The notes under the pieces were generated by a model. That model saw nothing but the letters and a program-made list of their open reading frames with translations, made no database searches and had not been told where the DNA came from. Shown piece by piece: positions 25,816 through 32,948 of a stretch of DNA of 46,941 nt. How positions within the stretch are numbered: position 1 is the stretch's first letter; every line of letters begins with the position of its first letter. A program made the position numbers and the translations under genes. Origin of the DNA: Myxococcota bacterium (GTDB lineage: Bacteria > Myxococcota > Kuafuiibacteriia > Kuafuiibacteriales > Kuafuiibacteriaceae); assembly GCA_028289325.1 (NCBI GenBank), contig JANQQN010000522.1, positions 1 through 46,941 of the forward strand, written 5' to 3'.

Positions 25816-27318
25816 TCAGGGGCGCGGCCGAACATCACGACCGATTCGGGTGAACCGGGGGTCATCCCGGAGGCCGTTGAAGTCTGGGCTGTCGAGAACG
25901 TACGGCACCGCGCGGTCGCCAGCTCGCACCGCTCGCTCGAGGTCGATGATCGCGCCTTCCCCGTCTCCGGTCCGCGCGCGGAGCAGTGCGCTACTCAGCC
26001 AGGAGCCTGCCCCTGCCGCCGCCCGTTCGCGCGCGACGTCGGCCCGGTACGCGAGCGTCCCCATCAGGCCTGATGCTCGCCACGCCGCGTCGTAGGCGGC
26101 GAGCTCGCGGGCCGGGGTGTCCCGCAGCGTCAATGCTCGCCGAAATCGACGGTACGAAGCGCGGTCTTGGCCGAGGTGCGCCAACACCCACGCCTGCACC
26201 GCCGCCGCCGGGGCCGACATCGGCTCGAGGGCCAGGGCCCGGTCCAACACCGAAGCCGATTCTTCGAGGCGGTGGTCGTAGGCGAGCAACCGGGCCAGGT
26301 CGAGGTAGTTGGTGAGCGCGGTCGGATCGAGCTCGACTGCGCGTCGAGCTGAAAACACGGCCTTCGCCCGCCGGCCCGACGCGGCGTGCGCCCAGGCCAG
26401 AATGATGTGAAACACGGGGTTGGTGCGATCCGCTTCGATCGCGGCTCGAAGGTCGGCGGTGGCCGCCGGAATATTGCGATCGAAGATCAGCCGGCTGAGA
26501 CCCCGAGCATAGAGCACCTCGGCACGATCGGACTGTATGTCCCACGCGCGACGCAGCGATCGAGTCGCCCCCTCCCGCGCATCGGCGATCTCCGCCACAC
26601 CGAGATCCGCCTGGATGCAGTACGCCGATGCGAGCCCCGCGTGCGCACCGGCATCGCCGGGCGCAATCTCGATCGCCTGTCGAAACTCCTCGAACGCCGT
26701 CGCCAGCTTCATCGGGTCTCGTTGATTCAGTAGATACCAACCTCGCACGTAGGCCGAGCGAAAGTCGGCAAAAGCCGGGCTCGACCGCGATTCAGGGGAG
26801 CGGGAAGCCGCCGGACCGTCGACGGACGCCGGCGGCGCTTCCCTGGGCCCCTGCGGCATCGGCGCTCCAGCGGGGTCGGACGCGGTGTTCAGGAACACGG
26901 CGATGAAGATGGCCCCGCCCAAGAACGCCCCCGTCGCCCAGACCCATCGCCGCTCGCGAGCCGTCGTCGCCTCAGACGGAGAGGCAAGCGGCATGGCCGG
27001 GACCTCGTCCACGGGTAACAGCCATCGGTAACCTCGCTTAGGAACCGTCTCCAGGTAACGCGGCGTGCGCGGCTGGTCACCGAACGCCCGACGAAGCTGG
27101 TAGACCGCGGCGCTCACGGCGTCATCGGTGACGTGGCTCGCCTGCCAGACCTCTTCGATGAGGTCAGCCCGGGACACGATCCGACCGGGCTCGCGAGCCA
27201 AAACGCACAATAGATGCATGACCCTCGGCTCGAGGCGAACGCTGTCGCCGTCGCGAAAGATTCGATTGCTGGCTGGCTCGACTCGCCAATCCCCGGTGAG
27301 GAACGCGTCCACGACCAC
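25816..27318 (-). CDS. CadC/ToxR-like one-component regulator with TPR domain
   Basis: 500 residues from GTG 27318. Residues about 8-102 are an OmpR-type winged helix: VRLEPRVMHLLCVLAREPGRIVSR, then DLIEEVW, DDAVSAAVYQLRRAFGD and the wing ending VPKRGYRWL. A Pro/Ala linker leads to a single membrane helix (about 125-144, VWATGAFLGGAIFIAVFLN). The remaining 350 residues are Ala-rich helical repeats of TPR type (for example AFEEFRQAIEIAPGDAGAHAGLASAY), placed on the outer side of the membrane. This is the CadC/ToxR architecture, in which a membrane-bound factor binds DNA directly in response to an external cue. The adjacent beta-propeller lipoprotein gene is a natural candidate target or co-sensor. 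Confidence 0.88.
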   Translation of the reverse strand: MVVDAFLTGDWRVEPASNRIFRDGDSVRLEPRVMHLLCVLAREPGRIVSRADLIEEVWQASHVTDDAVSAAVYQLRRAFGDQPRTPRYLETVPKRGYRWLLPVDEVPAMPLASPSEATTARERRWVWATGAFLGGAIFIAVFLNTASDPAGAPMPQGPREAPPASVDGPAASRSPESRSSPAFADFRSAYVRGWYLLNQRDPMKLATAFEEFRQAIEIAPGDAGAHAGLASAYCIQADLGVAEIADAREGATRSLRRAWDIQSDRAEVLYARGLSRLIFDRNIPAATADLRAAIEADRTNPVFHIILAWAHAASGRRAKAVFSARRAVELDPTALTNYLDLARLLAYDHRLEESASVLDRALALEPMSAPAAAVQAWVLAHLGQDRASYRRFRRALTLRDTPARELAAYDAAWRASGLMGTLAYRADVARERAAAGAGSWLSSALLRARTGDGEGAIIDLERAVRAGDRAVPYVLDSPDFNGLRDDPRFTRIGRDVRPRP

Positions 27319-27490
27319 ACCAGATTAGGCGCAATGCACGCCAGGCCCCAGCACCGCGAGTGCATTTTTTGCGATGAGGCCGCAGAGCTGGTCGCGGCTA
27401 TCTTCGGGCTCACCTTGACCGAACGTAGCCGCGTCCGAGATGATCCTTACGCGCGAACGTCACGTTCGATCACGCGCCGTCGACAGACCC

Positions 27491-27928
27491 ATGGCCCGCA
27501 CCCCCCATAGCCGACGCGTAGAGCGCCGCCAGCGTCGTGCGGGGCGAACGAGCCTCCGCTCCAGCGCGTGGCTGATCATGGTCTTCGCCCTCATATGGTC
27601 GGCGACCCTCCGAATCGTAGAAGTCGTATCCGCGATAACCTTCTCCCCCGAGGACTACCAGAGCTTTTGGTTCGATCCGACCCCGCTCGGAGCATCCTAT
27701 TTCACCATCAACGTGGTCATCACCATCGGGCTTGGCGTTCTCGCCCTGTTCGAATTGATTCGACACCTTCGTCCTCCCCGCCGATGGACCGACGTCGCGG
27801 TGGCTGCGGCCGCGGTCGCGATCATCGCGGTGGTGGGCTGGAGTCTCGCTTACCGCAGCGCCGAACTCCGGAGCGGGACGATCACGACGCGGCCTTCGCC
27901 TCCATTGGCAAGCTCCCCTGCGCGGTGA
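27491..27928 (+). CDS. Small integral membrane protein of unknown function
   Basis: About 145 residues from ATG 27491; an upstream in-frame ATG at 27440 would add 17 residues. The basic N-terminus (RRVERRQRRAGR) is followed by three hydrophobic helices, around SAWLIMVFALIWSATLRI, YFTINVVITIGLGVLALFELI and VAVAAAAVAIIAVVGWSLAY. Positive-inside charge suggests a cytoplasmic N-terminus. No family is recognised. It is divergent from the ToxR-like regulator with 172 bp between starts, so control by that regulator is possible. Confidence 0.6.
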   Translation: MARTPHSRRVERRQRRAGRTSLRSSAWLIMVFALIWSATLRIVEVVSAITFSPEDYQSFWFDPTPLGASYFTINVVITIGLGVLALFELIRHLRPPRRWTDVAVAAAAVAIIAVVGWSLAYRSAELRSGTITTRPSPPLASSPAR

Positions 27929-27983
27929 TCGAACGCGCCATTAACGTCGTTCCCCGCCACATCCTCGAAGCGCCCACGCACCG

Positions 27984-28202
27984 CTATCCGGTGACCATCG
28001 ACGGGCGTGGCCCATGGCTCTCGTCGGTGGGCGTGTAGCCCCGAGCGGGGCGTTGAAAGACCTTCTGACCCAGTTCCTCCTCGAGGGCATCAATATGACG
28101 AATGACCGTCGCGCGATGGACTCCGAGCGCATCCGCGGCGGCGCTGACCGTTCCCAGGCGAACGACGTAATAGGCGGACCGGATCTCGTTCCACTTCTCC
28201 AC
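27984..28202 (-). pseudogene. LysR-type regulator, truncated to its HTH domain
   Basis: 72 residues that match the N-terminal winged helix of LysR regulators: MEKWNEIRSAYYVVRLGTVS, then AAADALGVHRATVIRHIDALEEELGQKVFQR, the canonical helix-turn-helix and dimer helix start. After PARGYTPTDE the homology stops and a short unrelated tail runs into a stop at 27984-27986. The effector-binding domain (about 200 residues) is missing, and the next gene on that side is a plus-strand membrane protein. It is probably a deletion remnant. A stand-alone DNA-binding micro-regulator is the alternative, but the linker helix needed for LysR dimers is lost. Confidence 0.65.
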
Positions 28203-28315
28203 GTCCTCAGCCTAGCGTTGGCCCGTCTCCGTTCGGCCTCTCACCTGCCCTTCCCTGTCGCCGTCGGTGTGGGCGCCCACTCGACGACCATCATCGAGAC
28301 GACTATGGTCGAGGC

Positions 28316-29203
28316 ATGCTTGCCGATGTAGCGCTCGCCTCGAATCCGGCGTTCACGGTTGTGCACCGGGTGCTGAGCCGAGGCTTCATTGGTTCAAATC
28401 CTTCCCCCTCGCTGTCTATCAAATGCATGTTCGGCGGCTCGGCGCGCTACATCACCGACGCCGGTCAGCACTTCAGAATCGACGACGAGGACTTTCTGAT
28501 CCTCGGCGCCGAAAACGCGTACACCGTCGAGAAGGACTTTCGGCGGGCCGTGGAGACATTCTGCGTGTTCTTTGCTCCGAGCCTAGTCCGGGAGGTCGCG
28601 GGGTCAGTGCTCCGATCCGGAGACGCCGAGCTGGACACGCCCTTCGACGAAGTTCGCTTCAACGTCTACGAACATCGCCGTCCCCACCGTGGACCGATCA
28701 GTCGACGGCTGATGGCGCTGCGACGGTCTCTCGACCGAGGAACGCCCGCCGACGAAGATGTTGAGCCGCTACTCGTTCTGCTCATGGCGGATGTCGTCCG
28801 TGAACACCAAACCATCGACCTGAAGACATCACGCTTGCCGTGGGTCCGGTCATCAACCCGGCAAGAACTATTTCGTCGGGTGCACACCGGTAGGGACTAC
28901 GTACACGCGAACCTCGCAGAACCCTTTTCCCTTACTGCGGCTGCTCGCGCGGCGAACCTGTCGCGTTACCACTTCCTGCGAGCTTTCCGCCAGATTGTCG
29001 GCGTAACGCCCCATCGGTATGTGCAAGCGCTCCGGCTACGCCGAGCAACAGTACTCCTCGAGCGGTCGACCCTCAGCATCTCGGAGATCGCGATGGAGGT
29101 CGGCTACAGCAGCGTCGCCGCGTTCAGCGCGTTCTTCACCAAGCACCAGGCCGTTTCGCCGACGAAATGGCGCCGGCAGCAGCAAAACAAGCAACATCGA
29201 TAA
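28316..29203 (+). CDS. AraC-family transcriptional regulator
   Basis: 295 residues. The N-terminal half (about 1-170) is a cupin-like sensory domain with no clear ligand signature (MFGGSARYITDAGQHFRIDDE, EDFLILGAENAYTVEK). The C-terminal part has both AraC helix-turn-helix units: SLTAAARAANLSRYHFLRAFRQIVGVTPHRYV, then TLSISEIAMEVGYSSVAAFSAFFTKHQAVSPTKWR. It starts 113 bp from the divergent LysR remnant. The next three genes follow on the same strand with short gaps (34, 48 and 19 bp), so it may head and control a small operon. Confidence 0.88.
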   Translation: MLADVALASNPAFTVVHRVLSRGFIGSNPSPSLSIKCMFGGSARYITDAGQHFRIDDEDFLILGAENAYTVEKDFRRAVETFCVFFAPSLVREVAGSVLRSGDAELDTPFDEVRFNVYEHRRPHRGPISRRLMALRRSLDRGTPADEDVEPLLVLLMADVVREHQTIDLKTSRLPWVRSSTRQELFRRVHTGRDYVHANLAEPFSLTAAARAANLSRYHFLRAFRQIVGVTPHRYVQALRLRRATVLLERSTLSISEIAMEVGYSSVAAFSAFFTKHQAVSPTKWRRQQQNKQHR

Positions 29204-29237
29204 AAAGCGCAGGGACGATACCGGCGAAGCTCGCCCC

Positions 29238-29717
29238 ATGTCGAACCGAAACCTTCGTTCTTGTGGCCGCACGGTCGTGGTTGGCTTCTGGCTGAACGTG
29301 CTCGTTAGTCAACCGGCCGTCGCCGATGAACCGCCCCCCAAGGCCGTATCGACGGCGGCGACGCCTTCGCCTCCGCCCACCCCGTCGGCGGCCGTCCGCC
29401 AGAGAATCGACGCGTTCAATCGGCACGACCTGAATGCCTATCTAAAGGTGCATCACCCGACGGTCAAAATCTATCGCTACCCAAACCACCTCCTGGGCAC
29501 CGGCCATGCGCACCTTCGCCGGATCTTCGGACCGTCCATGCAAAACAAAGACGGACGGCTGGAAACGGCGGGCCAGTTCGTCGTCGACGACATGGTGGTC
29601 AGCAACGAGTTCCTGACGCTGGCTGGTCGCCGCGAGCACTACGTCGCGATCTACCGCGTCGTCGACGGGAAGGTGGCCACCATCAGGCTCATCGAGCATC
29701 GCAGAGAGCGTCGGTAA
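29238..29717 (+). CDS. NTF2-like (SnoaL-type) protein with signal peptide
   Basis: 159 residues from ATG 29238, 34 bp after the AraC stop. The N-terminus (NRNLRSCGRTVVVGFWLNVLVSQPAVADE) fits a Sec signal peptide, cleaved around AVADE, followed by a Pro/Ala-rich spacer. The mature part has the NTF2-like cone-fold pattern: RIDAFNRHDLNAYLKVHHPTV with the typical N-terminal helix and first strand, then LGTGHAHLRRIFG, and the final strands HYVAIYRVVDGKVATIRLIEH. Such domains bind or isomerise small hydrophobic molecules or act as lumazine-like accessory domains. The periplasmic location is inferred. Confidence 0.75.
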   Translation: MSNRNLRSCGRTVVVGFWLNVLVSQPAVADEPPPKAVSTAATPSPPPTPSAAVRQRIDAFNRHDLNAYLKVHHPTVKIYRYPNHLLGTGHAHLRRIFGPSMQNKDGRLETAGQFVVDDMVVSNEFLTLAGRREHYVAIYRVVDGKVATIRLIEHRRERR

Positions 29718-29765
29718 CGCCGAACCGGGGTGACACTCACCGACGAGACTGGTGTAAACAGATCG

Positions 29766-30710
29766 ATGGCCTCGCGACAGATGGATGGATGGCCCGGTCG
29801 ACACGAGGCCCGAGTGAATCGCTGTATCGACTACGTCCGCGCGCACCTCGACGCGGACCTGTCGTTGCCGAGACTGGCAGAGGTGGCCGGATGCTCCGCA
29901 TACCATTTTCATCGAATCTTCAAGGCGATGACCAAAGAGACGCTGACGATGTTCGTACAGCGGGCTCGCCTCGAACGGGCAGCGTACTTGATGATGACCT
30001 CGCCTGAGCGCAAGCTGGACGCGATCGCGCTCGATGCTGGCTTCGGCTCTCACTCGGATTTCTCCCGCGTCTTCAAACGGCACTACGGTCGTCCTCCCCG
30101 CGCTTGGGATCGAAAGACCCGCCTCACGCCGGTCGCGGTCTCCGATGACTACGAAGCCGTGCTGGAACGAGCGATGGCCGACGCCGACGCCGTCGAGCTA
30201 CGGGTCGTCGATCAGCCCAGTCGCCATCTCGTGTACGCCCGAGCAAGAACCCCGTTCCTCGGACCACCGTTGGTCGAGGCCTATGATCGATTGGTGGCTG
30301 GACTCGAGCGTCGCGGGGTCGATGCCCGAAGCGCCGAGCTGATTGGATGGAGCTGGGACAACTACGAGACCACCCCCCTCGACCGTGTCTGCTTCGACTT
30401 TGGCGTATCCGTAAGCCCGGACGTCTACCGTGTCCTCGGCGCCGACCCGACCCTGACGCGAGACGGTCTGGGTCGCCAGCACTTCGGCGCGCACCGCGCG
30501 GTCCAAGCCCGAGCCACCGGCCCTCACCTCAGCATCGCGGTGGCCTGGGAGGTGCTCTACACCCGATGGCTGCCTCGCTCGGCCCATGATCTTCTCGACA
30601 TGCCCGCGACCAAGGTGTTCGAGCGGCACCCCCACGAGACCGGTTGGGCGCACTTCGATCTGTGGTGCTCACTGGCGCTGACAACATCCCTGCTATCGCA
30701 AGATCTGTAG
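29766..30710 (+). CDS. AraC-family regulator with GyrI-like effector domain
   Basis: About 314 residues from ATG 29766; a GTG at 29730 could add 12 residues. The DNA-binding domain is at the N-terminus (CIDYVRAHLDADLSLPRLAEVAGCSAYHFHRIFKAM-type region, then LDAIALDAGFGSHSDFSRVFKRHYGRPPR). The C-terminal half is a GyrI/Rob-type ligand-binding domain, with blocks such as LRVVDQPSRHLVYARARTP, GWSWDNYETTPLDRV and HFGAHRAVQARATGP. This order is the Rob/SoxS-like arrangement used by multidrug-responsive regulators. It lies between the NTF2-like gene and the SRPBCC gene on the same strand, 19 bp from the latter. Confidence 0.88.
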   Translation: MASRQMDGWPGRHEARVNRCIDYVRAHLDADLSLPRLAEVAGCSAYHFHRIFKAMTKETLTMFVQRARLERAAYLMMTSPERKLDAIALDAGFGSHSDFSRVFKRHYGRPPRAWDRKTRLTPVAVSDDYEAVLERAMADADAVELRVVDQPSRHLVYARARTPFLGPPLVEAYDRLVAGLERRGVDARSAELIGWSWDNYETTPLDRVCFDFGVSVSPDVYRVLGADPTLTRDGLGRQHFGAHRAVQARATGPHLSIAVAWEVLYTRWLPRSAHDLLDMPATKVFERHPHETGWAHFDLWCSLALTTSLLSQDL

Positions 30711-30729
30711 AGCGCGACGTGGGCTACCA

Positions 30730-31182
30730 GTGCAGTCTCGTCCCGTCGTGACCGAAGTAAGAGTGAGCCGAGCCGTTCGGGCGCCGATGGACGTTGTATT
30801 TGACGCTTTGACGAACCCAAAGCGGAGCGTCGAGTTCGATCCCGACGTAGTGCGTATCGAGGGCCTCGATGGCCCCGTCGGCCCCGGCACCCGGTTTGTG
30901 CAGGTGCGCCGTGGGCCTCGCGGGGCCGAGCAGTGCTTCGAGCTGGAGATCGTGGAGCACTCACCGCCGACCCACGCCCGATTCGTCAACGACTTCCACG
31001 GCACGGTGTGGGATACACTCTACACCTTTGAGCCGGAGGTCGAAGCCGTGCGCGTGACCCTCATCCTCGACGCGCGCGCCCACGCGCTGATGCCTCGCCT
31101 CCTCAACCCGCTCTTGAAAGGCATGTTCCGGCGAGGCATGCAAGAGCACCTCGACGCCGCAGCCCGGTATCTCGAGCGTTGA
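30730..31182 (+). CDS. SRPBCC-family protein
   Basis: 150 residues from GTG 30730, 19 bp after the AraC-GyrI gene, so co-transcribed. The pattern VTEVRVSRAVRAPMDVVFDALTNP with a long C-terminal amphipathic helix (LLNPLLKGMFRRGMQEHLDAAARYL) is that of polyketide-cyclase/START-like SRPBCC proteins. They form a deep hydrophobic cavity for lipids, polyketides or hormones and are often paired with AraC regulators or small-molecule enzymes. The ligand is unknown. Confidence 0.85.
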   Translation: MQSRPVVTEVRVSRAVRAPMDVVFDALTNPKRSVEFDPDVVRIEGLDGPVGPGTRFVQVRRGPRGAEQCFELEIVEHSPPTHARFVNDFHGTVWDTLYTFEPEVEAVRVTLILDARAHALMPRLLNPLLKGMFRRGMQEHLDAAARYLER

Positions 31183-31212
31183 TCGCCGCCTGCGGTCTGC
31201 TATGTTCCCGCC

Positions 31213-31303
31213 TTGCACAGGGGTGCGCCGTCCACATCCGGTGGACGCGCTGAGAGAGTCCCTCAGAACCTGAACCCGTTCGCACGGGCGTAGGGAGTGC
31301 ACT
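31213..31303 (+). promoter_or_regulatory. TPP riboswitch (THI element)
   Basis: All conserved THI-element parts are present in order: P1 strand TGCAC (31214-31218), GGGGTGC (31220-31226), a P3 hairpin GTCCAC...GTGGAC, the thi-box CTGAGA (31250-31255), the core GAACCTGAA (31266-31274), a P5 hairpin CCCGTTCGCACGGG, AGGGA, and the closing P1 strand GTGCA (31297-31301). These are the pyrimidine- and pyrophosphate-sensing regions of the TPP aptamer. The element reads on the plus strand and ends about 55 bp before the start codon of the SDR gene. Binding of thiamine pyrophosphate is expected to lower expression of that gene. Confidence 0.93.
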
Positions 31304-31327
31304 TGCCTTCGGCGATGGTCGTCGCCG

Positions 31328-31347
31328 GGCCGACGAAGTCGGCCTTT
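31328..31347 (+). terminator. Expression-platform hairpin of the TPP riboswitch
   Basis: GGCCGAC (31328-31334), loop GAA, GTCGGCC (31338-31344) then TTT. It sits between the aptamer and the SDR start, and directly abuts the probable ribosome binding site GAGAGA (31348-31353). With only three T residues it could act as a weak terminator or by masking the ribosome binding site. Another small hairpin (GGCGA/TCGCC) precedes it. Confidence 0.6.
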
Positions 31348-31357
31348 GAGAGAATAC

Positions 31358-32140
31358 ATGGACAACGAAACAGCTCTTCTGAAAGGACGCGTAGCCCTAG
31401 TCACGGGATCGAGTCACGGGATCGGCGCGGCCATCGCGCGGGCACTTTCGGCCCACGGCGCCGCGGTGTGCGTCAACTACTTCCAATCGAAGAACGAAGG
31501 TGAAACCGTCGCCGCCGACCTCAATGCGAACGGCGGGCGCGCGATCGCCATCGGCGCCGACGTCCGCGACGCGGACCAGGTCAAGGCGATGGTCGCCGCC
31601 GCGACCGAATCCCTTGGCGGACTCGATATCATCGTCAACAACGCGCTGCACGACTATCGCTTCGACCCCACCGCCAACCCCCGATTCGAAGCGATGACCT
31701 GGTCACAGTTTCAATCGCAGATCGACGGAACGGTTGCCGGCGCCGTACACACGCTGCAGGCCGCATTGCCCACTCTGCGCGCGCGCGGCGGAGGAAGTGT
31801 GATCAATATTCTCACGAATCTGATCTCGAATCCTGTCGTGCAGTACCACGCTTACACCACCGCGAAGTCAGCGATGCTCGGCTTCTCTCGCAACCTCGCA
31901 GCCGAGCTCGGGCCCGACGGGATCCGCGTCAACATGATCGCCGGTGGTCTCATCATGACTACGCGCGCGAGTGAGCCGACAACCGAAGACGTCCAGGGGC
32001 TCGTCCGGTCGATTACGCCGCTACGGCGCCTCGGCGCGCCCGACGATATCGGCCAGGCCGTGGTGGCCCTCGCCAGCGACCTGACCCGGTTCGTGACCGG
32101 GCAACTGATCGCGGTCGACGGCGGTCTGACCATGCCTTAG
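31358..32140 (+). CDS. SDR-family oxidoreductase under TPP-riboswitch control
   Basis: 260 residues from ATG 31358 (TTG 31346 is an in-frame alternative but lies in the riboswitch hairpin). It has the classical SDR pattern: coenzyme motif TGSSHGIG (16-23), NNAL in place of NNAG near 94-97, catalytic Tyr166 and Lys170 in YTTAK, and VDGGLTMP at the end. The position 13 residues before the Tyr, normally catalytic Ser, is Thr153 (VINILTNLISNPVVQYHAY). It would usually be labelled 3-oxoacyl-ACP reductase, but the THI element upstream links it to thiamine or a thiamine-related compound. I recall THI-element-associated SDRs (the name oarX) from comparative genomics; this is memory, not checked. No thiamine gene is adjacent, so the reaction is unknown. 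Confidence 0.85.
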   Translation: MDNETALLKGRVALVTGSSHGIGAAIARALSAHGAAVCVNYFQSKNEGETVAADLNANGGRAIAIGADVRDADQVKAMVAAATESLGGLDIIVNNALHDYRFDPTANPRFEAMTWSQFQSQIDGTVAGAVHTLQAALPTLRARGGGSVINILTNLISNPVVQYHAYTTAKSAMLGFSRNLAAELGPDGIRVNMIAGGLIMTTRASEPTTEDVQGLVRSITPLRRLGAPDDIGQAVVALASDLTRFVTGQLIAVDGGLTMP

Positions 32141-32176
32141 TCTTGGTAGACGTCGTCCCTACGACCAGCCCCGGCC

Positions 32177-32202
32177 CTTGGAGGTGGATGTCCGCCTCCA
32201 AG
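32177..32202. terminator. Hairpin between the SDR gene and the convergent membrane-protein gene
   Basis: CTTGGAGG (32177-32184) and CCTCCAAG (32195-32202) pair perfectly and the stem continues inward to a 4-nt loop. It is located 36 bp after the SDR stop and 15 bp before the end of the minus-strand gene. It probably serves both; no T-tract. Confidence 0.55.
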
Positions 32203-32217
32203 CGGCGCTGCGGTCGA

Positions 32218-32910
32218 TTAGCGATCTGTCGACGCTGTTGACGAGGTCACCGCCTCCAGCTCGTCGATCATCTCCAAAAAAGCGTCGTCCGGGACCGCTT
32301 GTAGGGTCACCGCCGGCTCGTCGCTGCAAGTTCCGACCTCGCTTCTCGAGGCCCCGAGCACCGACGCTGTCTCGAAGCGCCAGCAGTCGTCGAGGGCGGA
32401 GCAGTAGCAGACGACCCACTTCAGTCGATCCTGGCTGGTGAGCAGGCGAGCTAAACGAGGGGCCAACGGCCCCGAAGTACGAATGAGGACATGTTTCTCG
32501 CCCGCCCTCAGAACGTCGATCGATGAGAAATATGCGGTGGCTTCGCGTTCCGTACCATCACCGTTGTCCGGCCCACTCTTTTCGACGTTGTGCCTGACGA
32601 ACTCAACCCACGACGACATCGGCTGGCCGTCCCACCGTAGAACCATCCATCGAATATCCATGGGACCAATGCCTTTGTTGGTGAGGGATAGCTCGAAGGT
32701 CCGCGTGGCCATGTCGATGTTCACCGAGTGCGTCAGTCGCGGCCAGACGCTGGTGCGGGCTTGGGTGCGCAGCAGACGCGTCTGCCAAAAAGAAATCACC
32801 ACCGCCGTAGTGCTGACGAACAGCGCCGACCACGCGATGAGCATCTCGGCCGTGATTCGACCGAACAGTCCGCGGACCCGATGACCAAATCTCTTCATGC
32901 CCTGGCTCAT
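32218..32910 (-). CDS. Single-pass membrane protein of unknown function
   Basis: About 230 residues from ATG 32910; TTG 32922 and ATG 32898 are in-frame alternatives. A basic N-terminus is followed by one hydrophobic helix (EMLIAWSALFVSTTAVVISFWQ), then a soluble domain with alternating strands (SVNIDMATRTFELSLTNKGIGPMDIRWMVLRWDG) that suggests a beta-sandwich. Two CYC/CW-containing segments follow (VVCYCSALDDCWRFE). No family was recognised, but the layout of one helix plus a NKGxGP strand motif is common in bacterial proteins next to sensor systems. The gene begins 38 bp after the histidine kinase stop on the same strand, so the two are probably co-transcribed. Confidence 0.6.
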   Translation of the reverse strand: MSQGMKRFGHRVRGLFGRITAEMLIAWSALFVSTTAVVISFWQTRLLRTQARTSVWPRLTHSVNIDMATRTFELSLTNKGIGPMDIRWMVLRWDGQPMSSWVEFVRHNVEKSGPDNGDGTEREATAYFSSIDVLRAGEKHVLIRTSGPLAPRLARLLTSQDRLKWVVCYCSALDDCWRFETASVLGASRSEVGTCSDEPAVTLQAVPDDAFLEMIDELEAVTSSTASTDR

Positions 32911-32948
32911 CTTGTCCCACAACCGATATCGTCAAGCTCCGGTGGGCG

